Positions 10,565 to 22,958 of a stretch of 64,000 nt of DNA are shown in pieces; within the stretch, counting starts at the first letter, position 1, and every line of letters starts with the position of its first letter. The stretch is from Camelus bactrianus. Lineage: Eukaryota > Chordata > Mammalia > Artiodactyla > Camelidae. The notes under the pieces were generated by a model. It worked only from the letters and a program-made list of their open reading frames with translations, was not told where the DNA came from and searched no databases. The DNA lies in contig NC_133546.1 in assembly GCF_048773025.1 (NCBI RefSeq), positions 65,495,001-65,559,000 on the forward strand, written 5' to 3'. The translations under genes were made by a program, and so were the position numbers.

Positions 10565-12449
10565 TCTAATAATGATTTGTTCACTTTATGTTTTCTACTG
10601 GAAAAAAAGTCAATGCAGCTAATTCACTAAGCTATATGTTTATGTGTCCTGCCTTCAAATTTATGTGTTACATTTGAAGGATTAAAACTATAAAATGTAT
10701 ATACAGTTGCTTAAAAATGGGTTAGTTCAGCTGGAAATTCAGCAACTTCTCACACTGTTTAACATTGCAAAAAATTTGCCTGCCTGATGGTTAGGTCTTT
10801 CTCTGACAAAATTTGTAATTTTCTTAAAGTTAAAAACATTTCTAAGGTTTTCAAGTAAAATTCCTTGGGCAGACAGGAATCAGGGCCACTTTTTATGCTG
10901 AGACTCTCCCTTGCATGTGGCATACTCAGAGGTACATGTCCTCTAGAAAAAAAATAATCATAAACATCTGTCTTTTCAGTGGTATTTTTTCAGCATAATC
11001 CATGAAGAGAGTATTCCATGGACTTCTATGGATATAGAAATACGAATTTTTACATGGACTATTGGAATCCCTGGTTTAATAAAAGCTTAGTGAAGTGTGG
11101 AAAATATGTAAAATATGTTGATTTACTATCTCTCAGAGAATTTCTAAGGAAGCATTTATAAACTTGAGTGCCTTTAAAAACAAAATGAAATCCTTCTATA
11201 GGTTTGATGTGTTCCCAAGTTAACCATTTTTTTTAAAAGCACACCATGGCTGTGAGCCTAACTCAGTGATTAAGAGGCCCATTGGAAAGAACCTGCGGGC
11301 ACTCTGATATTTTTGTTGCAAGTTCTAAAGTCTCCCCGTACAGAGATTTTAGATTTTGACTGTCAGCCCACAGAGGTGGCCTGAGTACAATCCCACCCAA
11401 AGACAGAGAGTTGGACCAGAACTTGCAAAACCTGTGAGTGTGACCCGCACAGCAGAGCACTTATCAGAATCATAGATTCAGACTCAGCGGTGTTCATGGC
11501 AACAGGGCACATGTTTCTCTGAATGATTTACAAAATCTAGAAAATACATTTTTTTTCCTCATAGGAAATCAAAAAATTGAGTTCTCATAACAGTCTCGTC
11601 ATCTACATTGCCTGATGTACTCCGACAATCCATAGAATATGCTGACTACAAGCTTTCTCTAAAAACAAAAAACACATCAGTATTTAAATAAAATGATTTC
11701 CAGCTGTCTTTTTAAAAAACTGCCCAGTACCTGATTTTCCCCTTAGAATTTCTTAAATCAGTACATTACATTCATTGTCTCAGGATAATTGAATGTCCTA
11801 AGTGAGACTTGAGTTACCATGAAGGTTAATACTATTTACAAGAATTTTCATCCTACTATGTTTAAGGGTTTGAGGTGACATAATAAAGGATATATTCAAG
11901 AAAATTGTCAATATAGGAAAAATACTATACAAAACAGAAACATATTAAACACCTAGATCAATAGTTACTGCAACTGGCATCAAATGTGGCTTTAAATTAT
12001 CTGGCAGTTACAACAAAGGTGAAAATATAAGTAATAGAATAATGATAATAGAGTAATATAAATAATATAATATGTAATAAAATCATATAATATCACATGA
12101 TATATGATAGAAATTATATAAACAATATTTTGTTTTAATTACCAGATAAGAAAGTTTGTTTCAGCAATCAGCATAGAAGTTAATTTACTTGAAAATGAAT
12201 TTTATAAGGAAATTATTCTATTGGTTTTCAGAGAGAACTACAGAACAACAGAAATGTATATGGAAAACCTGCAAAATGTTTTGTCATAAAGCCATTTCTT
12301 ATTTTGATCCTTAAGAAGGTTATACCAAAAGTAGCATGAAAGCTTATTTACGTGAAGGCATTTCTGTGAGGATGTGCAGAAAGCAGACGGGTTACTGTCC
12401 CATATCTATTCAGGACTAGAGATCACAGTTCCCATGTTAGAGCTTGCTC
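10565..12449. other. No recognisable feature
   Basis: Unique-looking. It includes an almost pure A/T patch at about 12020-12130. A minus-strand frame of 65 codons at 11263-11460 has no recognisable content. Confidence 0.45.
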
Positions 12450-12556
12450 CCTTGGAACAGGATCTTCTGGATGCTTTAAAAATAGAGTTTGCTGAGCCCT
12501 AACCTAGACCCATTTATCCAGAATCTCTTATGGTAGAATCAATACTCGAATTGACA
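12450..12556 (+). mobile_element. Possible MER5-like hAT fragment
   Basis: tttaaaaatagagtttgctg, gagccctaacctagacccat and tccagaatctcttatgg resemble the centre of a MER5 element (atgcagattcctgggcccca ... cagaatctctgg). No terminal repeats are visible. Confidence 0.35.
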
Positions 12557-12715
12557 TTTTTGGGTCTTTTTTTTTTAAATAAAGTATAATTTACAATAAA
12601 ATTAACTTTTTTAGTGGAAAGTTCTGTGACTACTGACAAACATCCAAATCCACATGTTAATCAAATACTTCAGGTAATTTTTTTATCCACTGAATATCAT
12701 CACCCTTGATTACAT
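12557..12715. mobile_element. Possible L1M 3' UTR fragment
   Basis: aataaagtataatttacaat, ataaaattaacttttttagt and aatccacatgttaatcaaa recall the common L1M 3' region beginning gagatataattcacatacc. The orientation and subfamily are not settled. Confidence 0.3.
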
Positions 12716-12833
12716 CAGTGGTTCTCAAAATATATTGTGCATCAGATTCACCCAGAGGACCTGTTAAAATATACCCTGCTGTTCTCTACCTACTGCATTT
12801 CTGATTTGTCAGGTCTGGGGCACTGGACTAGGG
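12716..12833 (+). mobile_element. MER5-type hAT element, left two-thirds
   Basis: It begins with the hAT terminal repeat cagtggttctcaaaatat and continues catcagattcacccagagga and ctgatttgtcaggtctgggg, following MER5B. The right end is missing where the next MER5 begins, so it was truncated by deletion or by that neighbour. Confidence 0.7.
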
Positions 12834-13016
12834 CAATAGCTCCCAGCCTTCACTATATATCACAATCACGTAGGGGATTTTTCAAAAGAATGTGAGCTGC
12901 TGGGCTCCACCTTCTTAGGCATACGGACTTTAGTGGCCCACAGTGGATCCCAGACATACAGTGTTTTGAGAACTACCCAGGTAATTTTAACATCCAGCCA
13001 AGGTTGAGAACTACTG
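12834..13016 (+). mobile_element. MER5A hAT element, near full length
   Basis: It runs from caatagctcccagccttcac to ccaaggttgagaactactg, that is, both terminal repeats of MER5A (cagtggttctcaacc and its complement). At about 183 bp it is close to the family length of about 190 bp. It is a non-autonomous element with no coding capacity. I see no clear 8-bp target duplication around it. Confidence 0.8.
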
Positions 13017-13970
13017 CCATCATGGAAAGGATGAATATCATTCATTTTGGTCCTTATCTCCAAAGTGTACTTTGGCTGGACTTTTGATAGGAACCAAGGA
13101 GTCAAGAATACTGATACTCCTTTGCAATAGATTTTAGTACATTTTTTCTTGAAAACAAAAAAAATCTTACTGCCTCTATTATGCTGAGGAGGAAACTGAG
13201 GCACAAGGTTATTAATTAAAATTAAAAGAACACAAAGGAAACAAGAGGGGGGAGGCAGGAAACCAAAACATTTCTCTGATTCTATAACCCAGAGTTTGTG
13301 ATTCATCATTTGAATATCAGATGGGGAAAAATGATGTTTGATTATAACTATTGAGGATTTGATTTGTCTTGTTCCCCACATGTTAGTTTTACAGGGTCAT
13401 GGACCACTGAAGTACCGTGAGGAAAACTTTGGGTCTATTCAAACACCAAATAAAATAGTGCTAGTTTTCACCTCACAGATACTCACCATTAAGTATGGGA
13501 GAAATTTGAGTCCGGCAAAAATGGAAGGGTAGATGTTCTAATTTGACCATCTGGGCCATAGCATTGCTCCAGTGGGACATCTGATTTTGAGTAATATTGA
13601 ATTCAGATGAACAGGCCAAGAGGTAATGAATCCCTAATAGCTAAGAGCAAAGTCTAAGCTTTTCTCTAGGGGCAGCTTTAGCAAAGGAAGAATATGCTCT
13701 GAGGATATATTCTTTTCCAACAGTGTTTTTGGTGACAAGATAAAAACATTAACATATGAAAAATTCACAACCTCTTTCCCTCTCCCCAAACAAAATAAGT
13801 TTATTTATTGTCCCCACTGATTATTCTTTTAATTCATACACCCACACAAATGTTACTCCTGCAGGTAATTATACGAACCAAAGTAGGCTAGAAGGGCAAA
13901 AGTGAGGTACCCTGAAGCTCTAGCTAAAGTTGTATTGGAACGTGGGAAGATTGCAAATAGGTAAAGAAAA
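13017..13970. other. Mostly unique; small antisense MIR remnant
   Basis: gaggaggaaactgaggcaca at about 13180-13206 is the antisense MIR core. The minus strand is open for 171 codons across 12866-13381, but part of that lies in MER5A sequence and it has no domain, so I do not call it a gene. Confidence 0.45.
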
Positions 13971-13990
13971 TACACACACACACACACACA
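13971..13990. repeat. (AC)n microsatellite
   Basis: About ten uninterrupted AC units in unique sequence. Confidence 0.95.
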
Positions 13991-14029
13991 GAGACAATGA
14001 GAAAAACAGAACTATCTTTGGTAGATTGC

Positions 14030-14545
14030 TTGTATTAAAGGCCCTGGTTCTTCTCTACTATCTACATTGCATCGAGGTCCATTGCATTTAACTGTACCTT
14101 CTACTCTGACTTTTGGTTCTGCCACAAGACATGTTTTGGCCCTGTGTTAGCACAGGGAATGAACGCAGACTTGAAAAACAGCATGTGTGCAATTGACTTG
14201 ATGGTTCTTGCCCTCTGCCAACACCATGAAAAGAACGTGCCTGGGTGACACTGCTGAAAGATGAGACATATGTGACCAACCCAAGTACCCTCGGCTATCC
14301 TGCTCAAGATCACTCCATATCACTCAAAAGGCAGATGATTTTAGCTTGTGAACAAGGCCAGCTAAATGCAGCAGAGCTGCTTAGCTGACCAATAGCCAGC
14401 CATGGATGTTGTATGACCCTGGCCCAAATCAAATAAAGCCTTCAGTTTCGTGAGCTAAAAATATTTCTTTATATGCTAAATATTTGTTTTTATGTTTTTT
14501 TGCTTTGCAACATTATTATAACAGCAGATAATTGATACCCAGCTG
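14030..14545 (+). mobile_element. LTR fossil, MLT1-like (ERVL-MaLR)
   Basis: The right half is diagnostic: gctgaccaatagccagccat, tcaaataaagcc, cgtgagctaaaaatatttct and the end aacagcagataattgatac, which corresponds to the usual gagctaaataaa ... gcagcaatagataactgatac. The left half carries the weaker ttctgccacaagacatg and gaacgtgcctgggtgac words. No internal region is attached. It is highly diverged, and I place it in the MLT1 group without naming a subfamily. Confidence 0.55.
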
Positions 14546-14849
14546 GAGCGTTTAAGTTTAAGATAATTTTAGAAGAGACAGACAAGAGTTGGAGAAAGAT
14601 TTTAGATCTAGCTGTCATTAGAGAGAGAACAGGCCAAGAGACAGTGATTTTGAAGAAGACTCAATGTGTGTTTTGAATAGAACACTCTTTTAGCATGATT
14701 TAAGAGACTTTAGGTAAATTTTACATTTTTTCCAGTTAATTTTGGTTGTCTTATTTGAATTTCATTGAATATAATCTAGGCTGAGTTTGGTCTCAACATT
14801 ATAAAAAAGCAGACTCAAACTTTTATGGGTTATATTTAATACATATTTA

Positions 14850-14962
14850 CAGAAAAAAAAATTCAGGAAACTGCAGCCCAGGGTAAGGTCATAGTCAAAC
14901 GTGCTTGGAACGTCTTAGGAACTAGACATAAAATCATCATCTCTTGGTTTCAAAAGCTCGTA
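14850..14962 (-). mobile_element. MIR SINE, antisense
   Basis: attcaggaaactgcagccca, ggtaaggtcatagtcaaac and tcatcatctcttggtttcaa parallel the antisense MIR (gaggaaactgaggcccagag ... aaggtcacacagctag ... gattcgaaccca). Confidence 0.5.
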
Positions 14963-16357
14963 TAAGGTTAATCCAGAAAGATAGGCAGGGTAATATGAAA
15001 ATACACTTCAGGAAAATGTATTTGTGCTTAATGGACTGAATGAATAGAATTACAAATGGCTCATGGAATTTAAGTTAATAAAATGATCTAAAATGAGAAT
15101 ATATCTGCCAGATCCCCAGGTCTTTAAGCCAAAAAATTTTTTATAAAGTAGTTGGGAGTGGGTTGCTGTCAATAAAGCAGGCATAACTGTTGGAATTCTA
15201 CAAGTATCTGAACTCTCATTTGAATTGAGACTTGTGGATAAAATTATGCAAAATCATCCCTATGATTTTGACAGATAGAAATACTTTTCTAGGAAAAAAA
15301 TGTTTTCTAAAAGTTTTCTTGAAAAATAATTAAGGAAAAGCAAGCATTGCCATTTTCACCAATAGGTGAAAGTTTTTAACAAAGATGAACTTGGCTCTGA
15401 AAGATGTAATATAAGCACCACAGCCAAACACTGATGGTTGGGAGAATAATTTGTTAAACTATTTCTTAGAGATAGTTTGGTAACTATTACATTTTAACAA
15501 GAGCTGATTTAATAAATATAGTACATCCATATTATGTAACATGCTTTAGAATTTCAAATCATGGTTTAAATTTAGTGTATAGGAAACAAAGCTAACAATA
15601 TAGAATTTAGGATAAAAGCAAAATTAAAAACCATATACAATATGAGTTGTATGCTATAAATACATATAAATTTGATGTTAAAAGGTTTTTTATTAATTAA
15701 ATGTTTACTTCTAATTCTCATTTCCTGTGCAAGCAACCAGTTTTATATCATTGTTCCCCTTCCTTGGCTCAAGCTCCAACACCAAACACCTTAAAACTAA
15801 CAGGAAAATAAGGAGAAAGAGCTTTTTGCTATCAAAACATATTGACCATTATCAGTAGTTTTGCTAAATAATGACTCTGTCAGTTGCTATATGTGCCAGT
15901 GCTGTTCGGACAGACTGTGTAGATGATCTACACCCACCTGACCACAGGTTAGCCTTCCAACCTTCACCGTTTCTGGCAAGGCCGTGGTTTTGGTAGTGAA
16001 TTTGTAATGGCATTGCTGGAACCATCTTCTTACAAGGTCTTGCCAGCTCCATGTGCCAGGGACACTGAGTTACAAAACCACAGAGGGCACTTTCACTCTA
16101 TAGTCTATGTAAACAGAAATCCCTGGATTGCAGGGCTATCCACGATACTCTGCGTGGATGGGTCAGGATCTCTACTTTCTAAGAATCCAGGAAACGCAGT
16201 CTCTCTCTCAATCTTGAGGTAGTTATCCTCCAGCAATGAGTCAGCCCCTCTTCTCTCTTGAAACAAGAGCATCTAACCTTCTCTTCTTTCAGGAAATCTG
16301 ACCTAATCCTTTTGTGGACTAAAGGATTTCAGAACGAAGCCATGCTCTGGGTCTATC
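14963..16357. other. No recognisable feature
   Basis: AT-rich to about 15830, then a more balanced unique stretch at 15860-16250. Short frames of 60-70 codons there have no recognisable content. Confidence 0.45.
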
Positions 16358-16389
<32 letters not shown>

Positions 16390-16418
16390 TGGGTGTGGGT
16401 GTGGGTGTGGGTGTGTGT
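16358..16418 (+). repeat. (TG)n followed by (GGGTGT)n, G-quadruplex-type motif
   Basis: About 13 TG units pass into five GGG triplets at 16385, 16391, 16397, 16403 and 16409, each separated by TGT. The spacing G3N3G3N3G3N3G3N3G3 fits the standard G-quadruplex rule on the plus strand. It probably arose by slippage and interruption of a TG tract. Confidence 0.9.
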
Positions 16419-16899
16419 AGGGGCTGTCCCTAGGGCAATCTTACCCAGCTTGGCCAGAACACACCCTTAAAAAGAAATGCTTTTAGTATTACACCTAAGC
16501 AAATGTAACCCCACAACTCAAGAATGCAAAGTCTAATTTGCTTTTCTTTTAAGGGTTTAGAGGAAATAGATTTTATCTGCAGAATTATTTGTTCTAACAA
16601 TATTTAAAAAAAAAAACACCTTTCTAAAAAACAGTTTGACACTAAGTCAATGGTATAGCATAAGGGTCACACACATACATATTTTATATTCAGAAGAAAA
16701 CCCAAATATTCAAAGGAAAAGGCAAATCACTATGAGGAAATCTAAATCTGTTTTTTTTTTTTCACAGATAATAACAATGCAGGACAGAGCAGATATTTTA
16801 GACAGAAACAGAGAAGAAAAATTCTGGGAGTCAAAGTTATCTGTTAGTAAGTTTAGAATCAATTACAGCAAATTTATTGTGATTCTGCATGTCCAGTCC
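16419..16899. other. No clear feature; possible left part of the next L1
   Basis: From about 16610 the sequence turns A-rich on the plus strand (cagaagaaaacccaaatatt), as in L1 ORF2, but I cannot align it. Confidence 0.35.
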
Positions 16900-17815
16900 A
16901 GAAATATACCTGCATATATGTAGTCAATCAATTTCTAACAAAGGCACCAAAATCTACTGAGTGGGGAAAATCTTATCAACAAATGGTTCAGTGACAAATG
17001 GATAAAGGTATGGAAAATGAATCTCAACTCCTACCTCTCACTATGCACAAAAATTAATTTGGGATGGATCATAAAACACAAAACTTATAGAAAAATTTTA
17101 AATATATTTGTGATAGGAGAGAACAAGAAGTTCTTAGAACCAAAAGGCACTAATCACACACACACACACAAAATCGAAGATGTGATAGGCATAATAATGG
17201 TCCCCAAAGATGTCTATGCTTTAATCACCAGAATAAAAATGTATAACAGCTTTTGGAAGTAGTTTGGTATTTTCTTAAAAAGTTAAATATATACCTCCCC
17301 AAGAAAATCTTTACTAGATATTTACCCAAGATAAATAAAAATATATTTTAAAAAAATACTTGTACAAGAATGTTCATAGCAACTTCAAGTATCCAGAACT
17401 TAAAACAAACCAAATGTCCACCAACAGAAAATAGACAAACAAAATGTAGTGTACTCATATAATGAAATATTTTTCAACAGTAGAAAAGAATGAACAGTAG
17501 TTCAACAAGAATTAATATGGATAAATTTCTAATTATATGTTGCATTAAAGAAGACACAAAAGTGTAGAAACTTTATGATTCCATTTATATGAATCTCAAG
17601 AACAGACAACTAATATAGGGTAATAGAAATCAGAAGATGAATTTGGAAATGACTAGACGATCACATGAGGGAACTTTCTGGGTGACAGAAATGTTTTATA
17701 CCTTGTTTGGAGTTGTAGCTACATGATTATTTATGTATCAAAACTCCCTGAATTCTACTCTTAAGATATACTCTGTGCATTTCGTTGTATGTAATTTTAA
17801 CTCAATATTCTTTTT
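16900..17815 (+). mobile_element. L1M LINE, ORF2 end and 3' UTR
   Basis: Recognisable ORF2 and 3' UTR wording appears in order: caatttctaacaaaggcacc, aatcttatcaacaaatggtt, caaaaattaatttgggatgg, cttagaaccaaaaggc, gttcatagcaacttcaagta, aaccaaatgtccaccaacag, tttatgattccatttatatg, acatgagggaactttctggg. The frame is lost throughout. A short (CA)n sits at 17155-17171. At 17190-17235 the run ggcataataatggtccccaa looks foreign to L1 and resembles the start of an MLT-type LTR; it may be the remnant of an insertion. Confidence 0.8.
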
Positions 17816-18480
17816 GGTCATCCTTTGTTTTTGCTTTTTTTGTCATTCTGGAAAGTTTAATAAGTATGTGTGTATTAGAAGTTCAATAGTTCCAGACATT
17901 TTTAAGTTAGAATTGGGTAGGAGCAAATTGTTGAAAATTATTCATTCAAGAAACTTTTGCATTAAGAAGATGCTACTTGACTGGAACTGTGTTAATTCCA
18001 ATAAAAGCAATGATGGATAACCTAACCATGAACCCTTCCAATTAAACAGTGCAAAAAACAAAACAAAACAGGCTAGGTTCACAATTATTTTCTAGATATA
18101 CTTTAAGGGCAATAGTTACCAAACTTAACAACAATATGAACATTGAGACTAAACTTCCTCTGTCTCGTTTTATTACTAGTTCTTTAGAAAACAAAGTAAA
18201 AAAGAGGCTGATCAGTCTTATTTACAGAATATTGTTAGCACCTACTAAACGTGTTTCACATATGACATGTTCTGAAATGTCTAATAAATGAATATATAAA
18301 CAAAATATTTTAATTTTTAAAAAATATACATTTGTGAGACAACAGTGAGGTTTCACAGTGTCCTAGGAGCTGTAGTACATTTTTTCCTATATTTTACTTG
18401 CTCAAATTTTGTTGTGGAGTTATTTTTTTTAAGTTAAATTATTTATTTTAAGTTAAATTTCACTTAAAATATTTTAATTT
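17816..18480. other. No recognisable feature
   Basis: Unique-looking, with an A-rich patch near 18050. Two plus-strand frames of 80-95 codons lack any domain. Confidence 0.45.
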
Positions 18481-18905
18481 TCATATGTTTAACATAGTTT
18501 TCTTTTTATTATATAAGTAATATAGTTGCACAAAATTTAAACATATTGGAAAGTATAAAGGGGAAAGAAAAAAATCATCTTATAGTCAATCAAGAAATAA
18601 GTACTCAATACTTTTGTTATATATTTTGTAAGGTTTTTCCTATGCATAGAAATATATATAATCATAGTAAACAACCATATATATTGATATGTTTATAACT
18701 TTCAGCATACTGTGAAATTTCATGTTAAATAAATGATAGATAAGAATGGTGATTTAAGCATTTAAAAATACTTAATGGCTATATTGCATTACCTTGTAGG
18801 GAAGTATTATAATTTTTTTAACAATTCCTTAATTATATATTAAGTTGTCCTTTTTATTGTTATATTGCTAATGTAAATGACTCTGGGATGCATTAAATAC
18901 TTGTT
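18481..18905 (+). mobile_element. L1ME-type LINE 3' UTR
   Basis: tattatataagtaatatag, atattggaaagtataaagg, cttatagtcaatcaagaa, tttttcctatgcatagaaat, tggctatattgcattacctt and attaagttgtcctttttatt follow the familiar old-L1 3' region (ataagtaatacatgttca ... cacccataatcccacc ... ggctgcatagtattccat ... ttaggttgtttccaat). Very old. Confidence 0.55.
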
Positions 18906-19076
18906 TATATTGAAAATAAATTTATTGAGCACCCACTATGTGCTAATGTAGAGCTTCCAGGGGAGGCAGCTGTTAAAAAATTAATTGCATAATTTAATTG
19001 CAGTTGTGATAAAAAGCCATGAAGGAAAAGCACTGGGGGTTACAAATGGGTACAAGGAAGATCTAGTATAGACTAC
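18906..19076 (-). mobile_element. L2 LINE 3' end, antisense
   Basis: The plus strand shows aataaatttattgagcaccc followed by actatgtgctaatgtagag, the reverse of the L2 terminus, then gtgataaaaagccatgaagg and atgggtacaaggaagatct as in the antisense body. Confidence 0.7.
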
Positions 19077-19202
19077 TACATTTTTAAAGGCTGAGAATAA
19101 TCAAGAAACTTTTTTTGGTCAAAAGTATAGTAATAATTAAGAACATGATCAGTTGACTTCAATTGTTGAAGGATCTTGGGTGATAACTGTGTACACGTGA
19201 GA

Positions 19203-19228
19203 GTGTGTGTGTGTATGTGTGTGTGTGT
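19203..19228. repeat. (GT)n microsatellite
   Basis: GT units interrupted once by AT. Confidence 0.95.
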
Positions 19229-20699
19229 TTGGTGGGGAAGCGGTTCTGAGAACTTACAATAAGTGCCTCCTCTTTTTATAATTGTTGCCTGTTTTTTATA
19301 CTGGTGAGATCTGTTAAAAATAAACATTATAGAGACCTTCATTGGGGAAAAAGATTAATTGCAACAATATCACATAACTTCAGATGTTTGTTCATGCAAC
19401 AAAATACTGGCTGAAAACACGAAGCTACATAAAAAGTGTACTACATGCAAAAGCCCCTCAGTTATCACTAAGCACTGGTTAGTAGGGCTGCTTCCTCCCA
19501 GGCAAGGATGGCTTCCTGCAGCCACTGTCCAGCAGCAGTTTCCTGAGCCTTCACAACAGAGCAGAATCGGTGGGGATACTTGTGCTAGTCAGAAGAGAAG
19601 GCTTATTAATGTTGTCAAATATATGGAGTAGTGTCCTATGGGAAACGGTAAGGAAAAATAAACCATAACAATCCTGAGGTGTTTCCATTCCTAGAGACCT
19701 TGTAAAGTATAGAGACATCCTCTCCTTCCCGTTTCTCTCATCAACTGTACAGCAGCAAAGAGCTATAGCCGTGTATTGGTTGTAGCTCTATAGAAAACCA
19801 GCTCTCTAAAAGCCACTAAGATATTAACAATAGTATAGTTTTTCTTCATTATTCGCATATATTTCATACTGATGCAATTCTCAGGAGATTCAATAATTTA
19901 AAAGAACACTGTATCTCCATTCCTGGCTTAGTCAATTATCATCATACTGTCTTGTTACCTCATCTTACCCTAATTCAAGAAACTTAATTAAACAAAAAAA
20001 ATTGTATTTCTGATATCAGTCAAAATCCTTTTAACATATAAAAGCCAGATTTTTTTCTGAGATGACTTTTCTTAGAACTACAGTTAAATCAACTTTATCA
20101 AACCAAAGTGTACTTGTTTTACAACTGAATTGTTTCCATCCGTTAATATAGTTTGCCCAAAAACCACTTAACATACTAAATATTTCTCTATTTTTTATTT
20201 CATCAAAACACTTTTTTAATTATAGTCACTATTTCTGAAAATCCTCCAGATCTTATTAGACAATTTCTAAGAATAAATTATAGACTAATACAAATCTACA
20301 TTTGTCCAAGAAAACAAGCAAAGAAAATAACTATCAAATGTGGCAATATTCAGAGAAAAAATAACATTTTTTAAAACAAAGGCAAGACAATCTGGTCCAC
20401 AGAACGTGATTCAGTTTAACGTTGAATAATCATTTCTGTCAAAATATTTCCTGGTCTCTTCTTATAATTCTAGGATCTTCTCTGTGTCATCTTGTTCACA
20501 TTCCCCATTCCACTCTGCTACACCAAATATTCAAATATAAATAATTAAGTTTGTCCCTCAATATCTAGAATAAATACAGCTTGAAAAATGGGGGATTATA
20601 GGCACTGACCTTCTGCACAGTTGAAAAATCTTCTTGTATCATTGAGAAAATTAAGGCTATCAAGTATGAACTCCCATTAAAATTCTTAAAATGGAATAA
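19229..20699. other. No recognisable feature
   Basis: Unique-looking. A plus-strand frame of 90 codons at 19359-19631 lies in a slightly GC-richer patch (19480-19600) and has no recognisable content. Confidence 0.45.
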
Positions 20700-21095
20700 A
20701 AGAGTCTTCATGATCTGGTCTGACTTATCTCTCCAGGATTATTTCTTTTGAAACTCACACTCCATCCTCCTACTGCTGTTCATTCAACACAGTATCTCCA
20801 TGTGTTGATTATACTGTTCTCTTGTCTTATCATCTCTCTAGTAAAAACCACATGTATTTAAGACTCAGTCCCAGAGGTTTTCCTATGCAGCCTTTCTAAT
20901 GATCGAGCCAGGATGACTTATTCTTATAATATGACCCCTTTGTAATATAGACAGTGAGATTCTACCACTGAATCTATACATTTTTATTTTTTCTGTTTCC
21001 TGCTGTTTCATGAGAGCAGAGGATAGATTATTTCATGCTTATCCCGTAACTTGAATGGTACCTGGTGTATTTTCAGAATTCCATCTATATTTTTC
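20700..21095 (+). mobile_element. L2 LINE, 3' part
   Basis: tcttcatgatctggtctgac, ttatctctccaggattattt, cactccatcctcctactgct and the tail around atgagagcagaggatagat follow the L2 sequence (gatctggcccctgcctacct ctccag ... atgagggcagggac) in sense orientation. Old and frameless. Confidence 0.65.
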
Positions 21096-22958
21096 AAAGA
21101 AGTTAATGACCTTGGTATTTTAAATTTGATGAAACACTCCATGTTTATAATCAAACTTAATTCTCAAACAATCGTTTGAACTCTTCTCACTCAACTGGGA
21201 ACCCAGGGCCCTGGACTCAAGCCAGGTTCAAAAGACCTAGGTATAAGATGGACTGGGATTAGTCTGTGGGCTATAGACAGCGGCAGAGGGAGTAGGGGTC
21301 TAAAAGAGTTTTCAGGAGCAGACATACCATCGTGAACCAGGCAGAACACACAGCTACTGAATCAGTCAGCAGAAGCAGCCCAGAGGCACAACACACCAGG
21401 TGGAACATAGGGGGAGGGCTATATCCCATGTGCCTTTGACACAGCAAAGTGGCCCTGACGATGGTGAGGTTGAAGCTATTATGTACTCTGTAAAAGCTTG
21501 AGTGGAAATTCTACAAGATAGCTAGTGCACATGAAGGACTTGCAAAATTGAATTACCCAAGTTATCACAAGTAAAAAGATACAGAGTTCATGATACCGAG
21601 TCTGTGCTTTTCCTCCCACTCATTAATCATGCCTGGTTCAAGGACAGAACCCCATGTACATCTTGTATTGAAAGCAAGAAGCAAAAATGGTCGAACAATA
21701 GAAGAAGATCCAGAAAAGCATGGTTTTATATAACTAAGAAAGTTCCATAGATGATTGGACAAGGGTCAAGTGGTACAAAGAAGATGAACACATCATTGGA
21801 TTACATTTTCAGCAGAGTGATGAGTGATGAGAAATATATTTCTTACATCCATGTGAAAGTGTGATACTTCCCCAGGTGCAAGCATTCATAACTCAAGTCA
21901 AAAAATGTATTTTTGTCCTTGATACACCAAACTAAAGGAGCCTTGGCAACAAGGATCTTTCTCTCTCGAGGTCCCTTTAACATCCTTTATATTTTGGATG
22001 AAGACCTATTTGTCTCTTGGTTCCTTGTGTTTCCATTTATCTGCTGAGTCACATCTCCACTTCCATGGGCTACTCCTGTGACGAACATTGCTCCTAGTGA
22101 CTTTGTAGCTTATTACTGTGGTGCCTCCTTTGGTTAAAGTAGTTGTCCTCATGTGATCCTTAACTGCAGAACTGGGCCTTCTCAAGGCAAATAAAGTTTG
22201 TCTGTGAGAATTGTCAGCCACCTCATATAATTCATTTCTCTTTCACTGCTCAAAGATTATATATTGAGTTACCAGGACTCTTTTCTGATTATTTTCTGAT
22301 TCTTAAAATTTGGTTGTGTCTAGGATACCACCTATGGCACACTCAAGACATAAGAGGGCTATAGTATCTCTTCAAAGAGTGTTTTTTTTTTTTTTCACTT
22401 TAGGTGATTATTTTCTGTTGATTGTGTTGGGGCATGCCAATGTAATAGATTCCATATTTAGTTGACATGACTATGTTAGATTCTTCTACATCTCGTGGAA
22501 CAAAGACTCTCACTGCCATATCAAATGGACTGTTAAAGTGTCATCTTTTGCTCTGTCTTGGATGAAAACACCAGATACAACCCAGTATCAGTGCTGGTGG
22601 TACCTTGGCAACTTCAGAAGCCATCTTCCCAGTAATTTCAACCACTACATTGATCCAACCACTTTCCAATTATAAGTAGTTTTCAAGATTAAATCACATA
22701 AAATCATTGCTATTTTACTGTTTTTGAACCATAAAACCAGACATTTCCCATATTTCAGCAGAATACCTTTCCTGCAGCTGGCAGCTTCCTGTTCTCTCCT
22801 CTCTGCTTTGTGATTTCTCTTTGTTATTCTTATTGTCTTCCAATGTTGAGTTCCTTACAGCTTCCGCTTGTTGATTTCTCTGCGTCTTGTGTGACACCTA
22901 AACCACTTGTCTCTATTCGTTAATTAATGACCCATCTCAATATGACAAGATAAGTGAT
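21096..22958. other. Unidentified stretch with protein-like minus-strand snippets
   Basis: No repeat I can name. Minus-strand frames of 60-71 codons at 21565-21762, 22006-22221 and 22715-22897 have unremarkable composition. A 14-T run at 22382-22395 would be a short poly(A) tail if 22396-22700 were a minus-strand retrocopy, but there is no poly(A) signal beside it. The minus strand nearby reads FDMAVRVFVPRDVEESN, which I cannot assign. Confidence 0.3.

Noticed and set aside
12866-13381. Minus-strand frame of 171 codons, the second longest L1-independent frame region
   Set aside because: Its C-proximal and N-proximal parts include MER5A and MIR-like sequence, it has no domain, and its composition does not differ from the flanks. 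Chance openness is more likely.
16358-16418. Interstitial telomere repeat
   Set aside because: The unit is GGGTGT, not TTAGGG, and it grades directly into (TG)n.
22382-22700. Possible minus-strand retrocopy with a 14-base poly(A) tail
   Set aside because: No AATAAA next to the tail, no identifiable protein and no target duplication.
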